Shown: positions 6,922 through 15,065, numbered from the stretch's first letter. The stretch: DNA of 15,467 nucleotides from JAMLIA01 sp039810005 (GCA_039810005.1 JBDHWD010000076.1:1-15467), one strand, 5' to 3'. Notes: generated by a model not told the origin, from the letters alone. Numbers and translations are program-made.

Positions 6922-7326
6922 TTTTTTTGGGGGTAGCGTGAATGAACACGACGTGTCCGGATAGCTAGCCCCGCATCGATCCCGAGCACTGTCATGATGA
7001 ACTGCGGGATCAAGGCGCTGAGGTGGTGTCTCATTCGGACGGTTACCATGCGGCGGAGCATGGGATCTGGCCGGGCGTATGCAATACGCCTCTACATGTG
7101 ATCGGTTGTCACGTTCCACCACACGGCAATACGGCGGTGTGGATAAGTCACTTTCGGGGCGTGATGGAAACCCTCGATTATCCACCAGCACGTTAGCCCG
7201 GCACCCACCGTCCCAATATGTAGGGGCGTATCGCATACGCCCGTGCAGCCACCAGCCACGCCTGCATGGCACCACATACGCCCACCACCACGCATTTCGC
7301 CAGACATTCCGGGCTCACGCATGCAG
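6922..7326. other. Non-coding stretch of about 400 bp
   Basis: No open frame here has family resemblance, a ribosome-binding site and sensible composition. The stretch contains a 170-bp inverted-repeat element (described separately) and an isolated third CATACGCCC at about 7275-7283 outside it. An inverted pair GATCCCG/CGGGATC lies near 6980-7013 with a long spacer. The rest shows nothing recognisable. Confidence 0.6.
7073..7242. repeat. 170-bp element with 24-bp imperfect terminal inverted repeats (MITE/REP-like)
   Basis: The left end (7073-7096) starts GGGCGTATGCAATACGCC and ends TCTACA. The right end (7219-7242) is its inverted copy with 22 of 24 positions identical. Each end is itself a hairpin (GGGCGTAT...ATACGCCC), giving nested palindromes. 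The interior has a further inverted pair (GTGGATAA near 7139 and TTATCCAC near 7178) and no coding potential. No clear target-site duplication is visible. The structure suggests a non-autonomous mobile element or a dispersed REP/BIME-like repeat mobilised in trans; this is inference from structure only. Confidence 0.55.
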
Positions 7327-7366
7327 AAAAACGGCCCTGTCGCAGACGATCGCGACGGGGCCGTTT
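7327..7366 (-). terminator. Intrinsic terminator of lon
   Basis: On the minus strand AAACGGCCCCGTCGC pairs with GCGACAGGGCCGTTT (one mismatch, 8-nt loop) and runs into five Ts. It lies 24 nt after the lon stop codon. Confidence 0.9.
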
Positions 7367-7390
7367 AGTGGGTGCTCAGTTCAGAGCCGA

Positions 7391-9946
7391 TCAGTCGGCG
7401 ACGCCGGCGAGCTCCTTGACGGCGTGTGGGACGCCGGTGAGGGCGATCTCCAGTACTTCGTCCATATGGCTGACGAGGCGGACCGGCAGGACATCGCGCA
7501 CGGTTTCAGGCAGGTCGGCGAGGTCCTTCTCATTGCGTGCCGGGGCGATCATCGTGGTGATGCCGCCACGGTGTGCGGCCAGCACCTTCTCGCGCAGGCC
7601 GCCGATTGGCAGCACCTTGCCGCGCAGCGTGATCTCGCCGGTCATCGCGACGTCCTTGTGGACGCGGATGCCGGTGATCGCCGAGATGAGCGCCGTCGCC
7701 ATCGTCACGCCGGCCGACGGGCCGTCCTTCGGGATCGCGCCGGCCGGGACGTGGATGTGGATTGTGTGGTTGTCGAAGTAGCCCTCCGGGATACCGAGCG
7801 CATCGGCGCGTGAGCGAGCGTAGGAGATTGCGGCGCGGGCCGACTCCTGCATCACGTCGCCGAGCTGGCCGGTCAGGATCAGGTCAGCCTTGCCCTTGGT
7901 GATGCTGACCTCGACTGACAGCAGATCGCCACCGGCGCTGGTCACCGCTGTGCCGGTCGCTACGCCGATTTCGTCGTGCTCCTCAGCTAGCCCGTACTCG
8001 AAACGCGGGATGCCGAGGAACGTCGGCAGGTCATCCGGGCCGACGGTGGTCAGTTCCGGCGTATCCGTCTCGGCCACCTTGCGAGCAACCTTGCGGCAGA
8101 GCGCGCCAAGCTCGCGGTCCAGGTTACGCACGCCGGACTCGTGAGTGTATTCGCGAATCAATCGCAGAATTGTGTCGTCGGTGACGGCGAGATGTTCCGA
8201 CGTCAGTCCGTGGGCTTCCAGCGCCTTCGGCAGCAGGAACGAGCGGGCGATCTCCAGCTTCTCCAGCTCGGTGTAGCCCGGTACCTCGATGATCTCCATG
8301 CGGTCACGCAGCGGTGCCGGGATCGGCTCCAGCAGGTTCGCGGTCGTGATGAAGATGACCTGTGAGAGATCGAACGGTACTTCGAGGTAGTGGTCCGAGA
8401 ACGAGTGATTCTGCTCGGGGTCGAGGACCTCCAGCAGCGCCGACGACGGATCGCCGCGGAATGCATCGGAGCCGACCTTGTCGATCTCGTCCAGCACCAT
8501 GACCGGGTTCTTCGTCTTGGCATCGCGCAGCGCCTTGATAACACGTCCCGGCATCGCACCGACATAGGTGCGGCGATGTCCGCGGATCTCCGCTTCGTCG
8601 CGCACGCCGCCAAGCGACATGCGAACGTAGGAGCGACCGATCGCGCGCGCGATCGACTTGCCGAGGCTGGTCTTGCCAACACCTGGAGGCCCGACGAAGC
8701 AGAGGATCGGTGCCTTCATCTTGTTGCCGGCCAGCTTGCGGACGGCGATGAACTCGATGATGCGCTCCTTGACCTTCTGCAGGCCATAGTGATCTTCGTC
8801 GAGGATCTGCGCCGCCTCGGCCAGGTCGAGACGGTCGTCCGTCTCGATCGCCCAGGGCAGGTCGGTCAGCCACTCCAGATAGGAGCGGATGACACCGATC
8901 TCCGGCGAGAACGGATGCTGATGCTCCAGCCGCGAGACCTGCAACAGCGCCTTGTGCTCGACGTCTTCGGGCATCCCGGCGGCTTCGATCTTCTCGCGGA
9001 ACTCCTCGACCAGTGCCTCTTCGCTAACCAGCTCGCCCAGCTCGCGCTGAATCGTGCGCAACTGCTCACGAAGCATGTACTCGCGCTGCTGGCGATCCAT
9101 GCCGGCCTGCGCCTCGCTCTGGATCTGGTGGCGCAGAGTCAGGAACTCGAGCCGTTCGGAGAGCACCGAGCTGATCGAGCGCAGGCGCTGCACCGGATCG
9201 AACATCTCCAGCGCCTCCTGGCGGCGGGCCGACTGGAACTCTGGCGAGAAGGCGATCAGATCGGCGAGCCAGCCCGGCTCATCAACGCTGCGCACCATCG
9301 TCAGAACTTCGTCGGGCACGTTCGGCAGCATCGAGACGTAGTTCTCGACCTGCTCCATGACGTGCGACATAACTGCCCTGGCCTCGATTGTCGTGACCGA
9401 GGGGTCGTCGTAACGCTCGACCCTGGCGAGGGTATACGGCTCACGCTGGTCGATGCTCAGCACCTTGCCGCGCGCGACGCCCTGCAGGATGACGTGCGAC
9501 GGCCCGCCCGGACGGCTGATCTTGTGGCCGACCTCGGCGATAACGCCGACAGTGCACAGCTCTTCGTCGCTGACGAGCGATGCGTAGCTGGTGATGTCCT
9601 GCGTGGAGCCACCGGAAGGGCTGTCCTCATCGGGCAGGAAATCCTCGTCGACATCCTCATCCTGGTCGCGTGTTGCGAGGACGAGGACGAGCCGATCTGC
9701 AGAGATTGCCTCATCGACGGCGAGTAGCTCCTCGTTGTCGTCGAGCGGATAGGGAAGCGACATGTGTGGCAGTAGCAACGTCTGCGGCAGGATGAGTACC
9801 GGGAGATTCAGCACCGGATTGGCCGAGGGGTCGATGGTCTCGGCTTCGGGTGCCGTGGCGTCCTCCGCAGCGTCCGTTTCATCGATATCAACCGACGTTT
9901 CCGGGTCTGGCAGAGGCTGGCTATTTTCGGTCGAGCGTCGGGGCAT
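7391..9946 (-). CDS. lon: ATP-dependent Lon protease (endopeptidase La)
   Basis: A full-length 851-aa cytoplasmic AAA+ serine protease that degrades misfolded and regulatory proteins. The LON substrate-recognition domain starts at about residue 45. A helical region follows, then the AAA+ module with Walker A GPPGVGKT (419-426) and Walker B VMVLDEID (482-489). The proteolytic domain has catalytic Ser744 in 'PKDGPSAG' and Lys787 in 'GLREKV'. Two oddities stand out. An acidic, disordered N-terminal extension covers about residues 1-42. A further acidic insertion (about 95-128, rich in D/E) lies inside the LON domain, where most homologues have a short turn. The ATG at 9946 has GAGG about 8 nt upstream. 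It lies 152 bp after the ECF ATPase gene with no clear terminator between, so read-through from the B12-controlled operon is possible. A strong terminator follows. Confidence 0.97.
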   Translation of the reverse strand: MPRRSTENSQPLPDPETSVDIDETDAAEDATAPEAETIDPSANPVLNLPVLILPQTLLLPHMSLPYPLDDNEELLAVDEAISADRLVLVLATRDQDEDVDEDFLPDEDSPSGGSTQDITSYASLVSDEELCTVGVIAEVGHKISRPGGPSHVILQGVARGKVLSIDQREPYTLARVERYDDPSVTTIEARAVMSHVMEQVENYVSMLPNVPDEVLTMVRSVDEPGWLADLIAFSPEFQSARRQEALEMFDPVQRLRSISSVLSERLEFLTLRHQIQSEAQAGMDRQQREYMLREQLRTIQRELGELVSEEALVEEFREKIEAAGMPEDVEHKALLQVSRLEHQHPFSPEIGVIRSYLEWLTDLPWAIETDDRLDLAEAAQILDEDHYGLQKVKERIIEFIAVRKLAGNKMKAPILCFVGPPGVGKTSLGKSIARAIGRSYVRMSLGGVRDEAEIRGHRRTYVGAMPGRVIKALRDAKTKNPVMVLDEIDKVGSDAFRGDPSSALLEVLDPEQNHSFSDHYLEVPFDLSQVIFITTANLLEPIPAPLRDRMEIIEVPGYTELEKLEIARSFLLPKALEAHGLTSEHLAVTDDTILRLIREYTHESGVRNLDRELGALCRKVARKVAETDTPELTTVGPDDLPTFLGIPRFEYGLAEEHDEIGVATGTAVTSAGGDLLSVEVSITKGKADLILTGQLGDVMQESARAAISYARSRADALGIPEGYFDNHTIHIHVPAGAIPKDGPSAGVTMATALISAITGIRVHKDVAMTGEITLRGKVLPIGGLREKVLAAHRGGITTMIAPARNEKDLADLPETVRDVLPVRLVSHMDEVLEIALTGVPHAVKELAGVAD

Positions 9947-10098
9947 GCATCGTCCTCGAAGTAATTGGCGAATTGGTCAAGTGGTCATGTTCAGGCGACT
10001 GCGCGGGGATTTGGATGCCTGTTTTCGAGCGTGTCCACGGCGCGCAGGCGTGACTGTTAATGATACCAGCCATGCCCTGCTTTCCGATGCCCGAAGCA

Positions 10099-11679
10099 CT
10101 ACTGCCGCACTACATCCGCAACTGTCAACACCTCGCCGCCGAACAGGCGGTTCATCTGGGTGCCGAAGGTGAGGGAGCCGGCGAGCGTCTGGCGTGGGGG
10201 GCCGTTGGCGATGATCTCGCCGTCGGCGAGGACGATGACGCGGTCGGCAGCGTTGGCGACGAATTCGACGTCGTGCGTGGCGACGATCACGAGTCGGCCG
10301 GCGTCGGCGTATTGACGGACGAACTGTGCCAGCGTCGCCTTGTCGCGGCCGGGCAAACCGCGCGTCGGCTCGTCGAGCAGCAGGATCGGCGGCTGCGCGA
10401 TCGCGATGGCTGCCAGCGCGGCGCGTTGGCGCTCACCACCGGACAGGTCCAATGGGTGGCGCTCGCGCTGCTGCAGAATACCCAGCGTCGCCAGCAGTGA
10501 ATCGATTGCGCCGTTGCGCTCCTGAGCGCGAAGCGTGAAGCGTAGCTCGTCGGCAAGTGTCTCCTGATGCAGGATCGCGCTCGGGTTCTGCGGGACGTAG
10601 CCGGCAGAGCGCGCCAGCTCGTAGACGGGTCGGCCGGAGGTGTCCTTGCCATGCACGATGACACGTCCACCGCTTGGCCGTAGCAGTCCGTTGATGTGCT
10701 TCAGCAGGGTCGTCTTGCCCGATCCGTTGCGGCCGATGAGGGCGATGACTTCGCCTGCCCGCCCGCTGAGCGAAACGCGGCGCAGCGCCTCCTGCCCGTC
10801 GTAGCGATGGCTGACGTCTTCCAATCGGACAAGCTCATCGCCCAGTGTTCGGGGCTGGTCCTGGGGGGAAGGGTGTGGTGCGAGCCGGTCGATGTGTCGA
10901 CGCGCCTCGCGGACCGTGAGCGGGATCGGCTGCCAGCCAAACGAGCGCGCGAGCTCGACGAGCGGCGGGACATCGTCGAGGTGATTGAGCATCTCCTGCG
11001 TTGGCCCCTCGATCATGCGGCCGTCCCGAAGCAGGGCGATGCGTTCGGCGAAAGCTAGCACGCGATCGAGGCGGTGCTCGGCCAGCACGACGGTCATGCC
11101 GAGGTCGTCGTTCAGCCGCCGGATGGCAGCCAGCACGTCGTGGGCGGCAAGTGGGTCGAGTTGCGAGGTCGGTTCGTCGAGAACGAGCAGGTCGGGCCGC
11201 GTCGCGATGGCGGCTGCGATCGCCACGCGCTGTCGCTCGCCGCCGCTGAGCGTCGCTGTCTCGCGGTCGCGCAGGTGATGGATGCCGAGCAGGTCGAGCG
11301 TTTCCTCCAGCCGCACGCGCATCGTGCGCCGATCCATGCCGAGGTTCTCCATGCCGAAGACGATCTCGTCCTCGACGCGGTCGGCGATGATTTGCGCTTC
11401 GGGGTCCTGAAAGACGAGGCCGACCGCGTGTGCCAGGTCGCGTGGCGCGACATCGCGTGTGTCATGACCGAGCACGCTGACGTGCCCAGCGATGTGGCCG
11501 CCGTGGAAGTGCGGGATGAGGCCGTTCAGGCAACGCAGCAGTGTTGACTTTCCGGCGCCAGAATCACCGACGACAAGCGTCAGTGAGCCAGCCTCGGCCT
11601 GCCAGGAGATGTCGCGGATCGCAGTCGATGCTGCGTGCGGGAACTGGTAAGTCAGATCCTGCGTGGCAATCGTGCTCAT
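10099..11679 (-). CDS. ecfA: ECF transporter fused double ATPase (EcfA-EcfA')
   Basis: A 526-aa cytoplasmic ATPase with two complete ABC domains in one chain that should drive an energy-coupling-factor vitamin importer. Domain 1: Walker A GDSGAGKS (38-45), signature LSGGERQR (144-151), Walker B LLVLDEP (164-170), H-loop His202. Domain 2: GRNGSGKT (316-323), LSGGERQR (412-419), ILLLDEP (432-438), His469. Both sites look catalytically intact. 'QDPEAQI' and 'PQNPSAIL' are the EcfA-type Q-loops. Separate EcfA1 and EcfA2 of about 280 aa each are usual; fused versions are known, e.g. tandem CbiO-like proteins. The start overlaps the EcfT stop (ATGA), showing translational coupling. It is the last gene of the riboswitch-led operon, so a corrinoid substrate is inferred from context. 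Confidence 0.93.
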   Translation of the reverse strand: MSTIATQDLTYQFPHAASTAIRDISWQAEAGSLTLVVGDSGAGKSTLLRCLNGLIPHFHGGHIAGHVSVLGHDTRDVAPRDLAHAVGLVFQDPEAQIIADRVEDEIVFGMENLGMDRRTMRVRLEETLDLLGIHHLRDRETATLSGGERQRVAIAAAIATRPDLLVLDEPTSQLDPLAAHDVLAAIRRLNDDLGMTVVLAEHRLDRVLAFAERIALLRDGRMIEGPTQEMLNHLDDVPPLVELARSFGWQPIPLTVREARRHIDRLAPHPSPQDQPRTLGDELVRLEDVSHRYDGQEALRRVSLSGRAGEVIALIGRNGSGKTTLLKHINGLLRPSGGRVIVHGKDTSGRPVYELARSAGYVPQNPSAILHQETLADELRFTLRAQERNGAIDSLLATLGILQQRERHPLDLSGGERQRAALAAIAIAQPPILLLDEPTRGLPGRDKATLAQFVRQYADAGRLVIVATHDVEFVANAADRVIVLADGEIIANGPPRQTLAGSLTFGTQMNRLFGGEVLTVADVVRQ

Positions 11680-12710
11680 CGGTCGCTCCAGACCGCCGGC
11701 AGCAGCAGGAGCAGGATAGCCCCGCCGACGATTGGGTCGAACGGTGGTGTTTCCAGCCGCGGGAACGGGCTGAAGTTGAGCGCCCCGCGCGCAAGCGACA
11801 CTGCCAGTACGACGACGACCAGACCGGCGACCGCGCAGACCGCGACCGACGCTGCGTCCCAGACGAGCGGACGGAAGCGGGAGCGCGGCTGCTGCCCACC
11901 CACGCCGACAAGCGACGCGACGATGGCGACGACCACCATCCCGACACCCGGTAGCACGCGTCCGGTGCCGATGAGTGCGAGCGCCAGGACGATAGCGACT
12001 CCTGCGCCAAACAGCGGCCAGCGTCGGCGTGGGGTTGGCTGCGCACTCCGACTTGCGCCAAAGCCGCGCGTCTCCAGCGCCTCGGCCAGCACCAGCGAGC
12101 GTTCCAGTCCAGCCGCGAGCAGTGGGGTGAGCAGGCTGGACGCATCGCGCAGGCCGCGGAAGCGGTAGCCACGCGCTCGCTGGGCGTCGTAGATCTCGCG
12201 GGCGGCGGCGATTGTCTGTGGGATGAGTGTGAGCGCGACTGTCCCGGCGATGCCGAGCGTCGCCACCCGCGATGGCAGCAGGCGGATCAGGTCGGCCTGC
12301 CGCACCGCCGCGCTGAGTGTTGCGGCGCAGATGAGCAACGTCGCGATTGCCAACGCGGATGTCACGCCATAGACGAACGCATTCCAGGTCAATGCGCCGC
12401 CGATGATCGGCAGCCGCGACGGTAGGTGCGTGATGACGCGGTCGCCGATATGCACCGTCAGCAGGTTAAAGCCAATCGAGAAGACCGCCAGCGTCGTCCC
12501 GATGACGACAACCAGCCGCCAGGCTCGGGCCAGCGTCCCCTCATGCGGGATGGACAGGTAGACTGCCAGCACGACCAGCAACGCCAGCGCGAGATAGAGC
12601 GGGTTGCGGCTCACGATCGGCGTCAGCGCCGCCGCACCGAACCACGCGAGCCATGCCGCCGCGTTGATCTGCCCGGCGCTACGGGCACCGGGCCGTGGTG
12701 CCGCGCTCAT
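11676..12710 (-). CDS. ecfT: ECF transporter transmembrane subunit EcfT with long C-terminal extension
   Basis: A 344-aa polytopic membrane protein that couples the ATPases to a substrate-binding S component. Two ARG-type coupling motifs mark the EcfT family: 'DAQRARGYRF' (175-184; ARG at 179-181) and 'ALETRGFG' (211-218; TRG at 214-216). Before them are about five hydrophobic segments. After the second motif the protein runs on for another 125 residues with about four hydrophobic stretches ('FGAGVAIVLALALIG', 'VVVAIVASLVG', 'VAVCAVAGLVVVVLAV', 'VGGAILLLLLPAV'). That is longer than the usual EcfT of about 250-280 aa. Both ends overlap neighbours by 4 nt (ATGA): the DUF4430-like gene upstream and the ATPase downstream. 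No CbiM/CbiN cobalt subunits and no S component are encoded nearby. Confidence 0.9.
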   Translation of the reverse strand: MSAAPRPGARSAGQINAAAWLAWFGAAALTPIVSRNPLYLALALLVVLAVYLSIPHEGTLARAWRLVVVIGTTLAVFSIGFNLLTVHIGDRVITHLPSRLPIIGGALTWNAFVYGVTSALAIATLLICAATLSAAVRQADLIRLLPSRVATLGIAGTVALTLIPQTIAAAREIYDAQRARGYRFRGLRDASSLLTPLLAAGLERSLVLAEALETRGFGASRSAQPTPRRRWPLFGAGVAIVLALALIGTGRVLPGVGMVVVAIVASLVGVGGQQPRSRFRPLVWDAASVAVCAVAGLVVVVLAVSLARGALNFSPFPRLETPPFDPIVGGAILLLLLPAVWSDR

Positions 12711-13462
12711 CGAGTGCGCGGTTTCCGACGGCGCAGCGCAACAAGTCCGCCGACCAGAACGACCCCGACGGCCATCGCGGCGAAGATGAGCCAGTTTGTG
12801 TCGCTGGTGTTGGACGCCGTTGATGTGTGCGCGACCGGCGTGCCGTCCGGCGCGACGACGACCGCGACGGCGGTTGGCTGCTCGGCGACGGATGTGGCCG
12901 TTGCTTCCGCTGGTACAGTCGAGGCGACGGTGGATGATGCCTCGGCCGATGCAGGCTTGGTCGGTTCAGGCTCCTGCCCGCTATTGGCCAGTTCAGCGAT
13001 CTCATCGATCCCCACGGTTGGGAGCTGCGACTCGCCGCTCGTCCACGACCAGCCGTCGATGTCGCCGTCGTGGAGATCGCGACTCGCTGGGCCGCGCAGC
13101 TCCTCGACCCACGCACCGTCCTGCAGTGTATAGAAGTGCCAGAAGTACGCCGGGCTGGTGTACGACTTGCAGAAGCAGTCCGTCGCCGGGCACCCCTCGC
13201 CATCCAGCGAACAGACCGCGCCGCCCAACCCACCGAACGGCGCGACTTCGGCCTCCAGCCCTGAGCGCAGCAGCAGCTCTTCGCTGGTAATCGAGTCTTC
13301 GGTGAATGTCACCAGGACGTAAATGAGCGTGCCGTCGTCGTGACGCACGACGAGGCCGGCGCGGTTCGCCGTGTCGGCCGCTGCGCCGCTGCCGAGCAGC
13401 AGCGCAGCGACCAGCGTCAGCGCAAGGCTGAGCCGCCGAATCTGGCTAGCGGGCCAGCGCAC
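12707..13462 (-). CDS. Membrane-anchored DUF4430-like (transcobalamin beta-domain-like) surface protein
   Basis: A 251-aa protein predicted to be exported and tethered to the membrane. A signal peptide (about 1-30; hydrophobic core LSLALTLVAALLLG, cleavage near AAA-DT) is followed by a compact domain (32-145). Its features are 'GGAVCSLDGEGCPATDCFC', 'YFWHFYTLQDGAWV' and 'GPASRDLHDGDIDGWSW', the pattern of DUF4430-type domains related to the C-terminal domain of intrinsic factor and transcobalamin. Four cysteines (84, 91, 96, 98) could form disulfides. A Pro/Thr/Ala/Glu linker (about 163-222), one TM helix (about 224-243) and a basic tail (RRRKPRTR) end it. A GTG start at 13462 is preferred: it begins right before the signal peptide and overlaps the upstream stop. 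An ATG at 13504 or 13558 would add residues lying inside the upstream gene. It probably acts with the toroid protein and the ECF module in corrinoid capture (inference). Confidence 0.75.
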   Translation of the reverse strand: MRWPASQIRRLSLALTLVAALLLGSGAAADTANRAGLVVRHDDGTLIYVLVTFTEDSITSEELLLRSGLEAEVAPFGGLGGAVCSLDGEGCPATDCFCKSYTSPAYFWHFYTLQDGAWVEELRGPASRDLHDGDIDGWSWTSGESQLPTVGIDEIAELANSGQEPEPTKPASAEASSTVASTVPAEATATSVAEQPTAVAVVVAPDGTPVAHTSTASNTSDTNWLIFAAMAVGVVLVGGLVALRRRKPRTR

Positions 13463-14945
13463 GCTCGACCGCCTGTATGCCGAGATCGTCGAGCACGAAC
13501 CCATCGTCGCTCTGCGTGATGCGCGCGCGCTCGAAGACCTGGACCGTGCCGCAACCATCGTCGTTGCAGACTTCGTTCGCTTCGGTCAGCGGGAAGCCGA
13601 GGATCGGCACGCCGCCGTGCGACTGCCAGAAGGCAAGCATTTCGCCGCAGATGTTGTGCTGCGTCTCGGTGATGAAGTTGCAGTCGGTGGCGCCGCTGGC
13701 CTCGATCGGGCCAGCGTCGATCGCTTCCGCCTGGATCGTCTCCGCGCCGAGCAGGCCGAGCAGGATTTGCCACTCAGTACCGGCCAGCTCGCTGTGCCAC
13801 TCGAAGCGCGCGCGCTCGAAATACTGAACCAGCAGGTCGCCCTCGTAATGCATCTCGGTCAGCGGCTGCCCGAAGGCATCCGGCCCGCCGTGCGCGTTCC
13901 AGTAGGCGCGGAACGGCTCGCAGATGTTGTGCTGCGTCTCGGCGACGAAGTCGCAGGTCGGGAGCGTCTCGGTGGCTTCCGCAGCGGCGGCCGCATACGG
14001 CGCAGCAATCGGCCGGATCGGCAGCGGCTCGCCGAGCAATGCCGGAATCGCCTGTACCGTCGCCAGCATCGAGTCGTCCGGCATGGCCGGTTGGAACTGG
14101 AACGCGCCGGAGTCATTCTGGAACGCGGCCAGCGCCGTGATCAGGTCGCCGCCTTCCCAGCTTGCCGGATCCTCTCCAGCAGCAGCGACAGCCTGAATGG
14201 CCAGCGCCGTCGAGTTGGCATCACCGCCACTCGCGACGCTGGCCGCGTCGTAGCCGACCGCTCCGTTCGCATCGCGGACCGTCGCGAGGTAGGCGAGACC
14301 GGCAGCAATCGCGTCGTCGCCTGCGCCAACCGCCGCCAGCGCCTGGATCGCCAGCGCGGTCGTGTTCGAATCGCCGGGCGCAGCCGGATCGCCGGTGAAG
14401 CCCCACGAGCCGTCCTCGGCCTGCGCAGCGGTAATCGCATCAATCGCAGCAGCTGGAACTTCCTGCCCCGCCGCGCTCAGGCCCAGCACCGCCGTCAGAT
14501 GACCGTAGAAGCTCTGCCCGTAGATGGCGGTTGTCGCGTCGGCGCTATCCGTAATCCGCGTCACGAGGTCGGTCGGCAGCGGGTAGCCGGTCGCAGCAAA
14601 CGCCATCGCCACCTTGCCGAGTACGCCCGGGTCGGTGATGTCGGCTTGCGCATCGGCCAGGAATGACACCGGATCAGCGCCAGAGCTTGACGTAACGGTG
14701 GCAGGATGTATACCGGCAGCAGCCAGTGCAACGATAGCGTCGGCGGTTGCGCTCGGATCGCTGGCGTCGCCGAATCCGGCGATGCCGCCATCGTCGCGGA
14801 TCTGGGTTCGCACCCAGGTCGTGGCAGCATCGGCGGACGCCAGACTGTCCGCGGTCGGCGCTTCTGCCGCGAAGGCTGTCGCCGGAATAATAAGGCTGAG
14901 AAGAAGAAGGACAATCGGCAGAAACCGTGCCGAACGATTCACCAT
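13446..14945 (-). CDS. Secreted alpha/alpha-toroid protein (prenyltransferase-repeat/transcobalamin alpha-like) with two C-terminal modules
   Basis: A 499-aa exported protein. Signal peptide 1-27 (IVLLLLSLIIPATAFAA). Residues 43-305 hold at least four alpha/alpha repeats of the prenyltransferase/squalene-cyclase type, each with a glycine-rich turn and a conserved helix: 'AQAEDGSWGF' then 'SNTTALAIQALAAVG' (192-207), 'NSTALAIQAVAAAG' (244-257) and 'DDSMLATVQAIPALLG' (290-305). The alpha domain of intrinsic factor/transcobalamin has the same fold. The C-terminus carries two copies (about 331-401 and 422-495) of a module with 'ETQHNIC', 'YW/FW..HGG', 'FG/LGFPLTE' and 'VQ.FERAR', common in secreted Chloroflexota proteins. 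The ATG at 14945 has GGAGGG 5 nt upstream and follows a cobalamin riboswitch and terminator, so B12 should repress it. Corrinoid binding is inferred from this regulation and its neighbours. Confidence 0.85.
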   Translation of the reverse strand: MVNRSARFLPIVLLLLSLIIPATAFAAEAPTADSLASADAATTWVRTQIRDDGGIAGFGDASDPSATADAIVALAAAGIHPATVTSSSGADPVSFLADAQADITDPGVLGKVAMAFAATGYPLPTDLVTRITDSADATTAIYGQSFYGHLTAVLGLSAAGQEVPAAAIDAITAAQAEDGSWGFTGDPAAPGDSNTTALAIQALAAVGAGDDAIAAGLAYLATVRDANGAVGYDAASVASGGDANSTALAIQAVAAAGEDPASWEGGDLITALAAFQNDSGAFQFQPAMPDDSMLATVQAIPALLGEPLPIRPIAAPYAAAAAEATETLPTCDFVAETQHNICEPFRAYWNAHGGPDAFGQPLTEMHYEGDLLVQYFERARFEWHSELAGTEWQILLGLLGAETIQAEAIDAGPIEASGATDCNFITETQHNICGEMLAFWQSHGGVPILGFPLTEANEVCNDDGCGTVQVFERARITQSDDGFVLDDLGIQAVERALAR

Positions 14946-14977
14946 GGAACCCTCCGCCCATTGCGCATGCCTGCGCC

Positions 14978-15007
14978 AAATAAAAACCCACCTTCGAGCG
15001 GGTGGGG
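14978..15007 (-). terminator. Intrinsic terminator of the cobalamin riboswitch
   Basis: On the minus strand CCCACC-CGCTCGAA-GGTGGG is followed by TTTTTATTT. It lies between the riboswitch aptamer and the ribosome-binding site of the toroid gene, the normal place for a transcriptional expression platform. An 8-nt segment upstream (15048-15055) is exactly complementary to 14992-14999, covering the terminator loop and stem edge, and could act as antiterminator. Confidence 0.85.
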
Positions 15008-15065
15008 AGTGGAGGGCGCGGGTTGTCCGGCCGTCCTGCTCACTCGTGCTCGAAGCGAACTGGAT

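Noticed and set aside
6970..7013. Inverted pair GATCCCG/CGGGATC as a terminator or regulatory hairpin
   Set aside because: Short 7-bp arms with about a 20-nt spacer, no U-tract and no adjacent gene end; could be chance.
6805..7275. 156-codon minus-strand frame across the non-coding stretch
   Set aside because: It crosses the operator array and the inverted-repeat element, has biased composition and no recognisable domain.
7079..7813. 244-codon plus-strand frame
   Set aside because: It reads through the repeat element and the lon terminator, then runs antisense to lon; no family features.
8390..9727. 445-codon plus-strand frame antisense to lon
   Set aside because: Shadow frame of a high-GC gene; no family resemblance, while the minus strand encodes an intact Lon with all catalytic motifs.
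13371..14666. 431-codon plus-strand frame antisense to the toroid protein
   Set aside because: Arg-rich shadow frame with no domain; the opposite strand has a signal peptide, repeats and a riboswitch.
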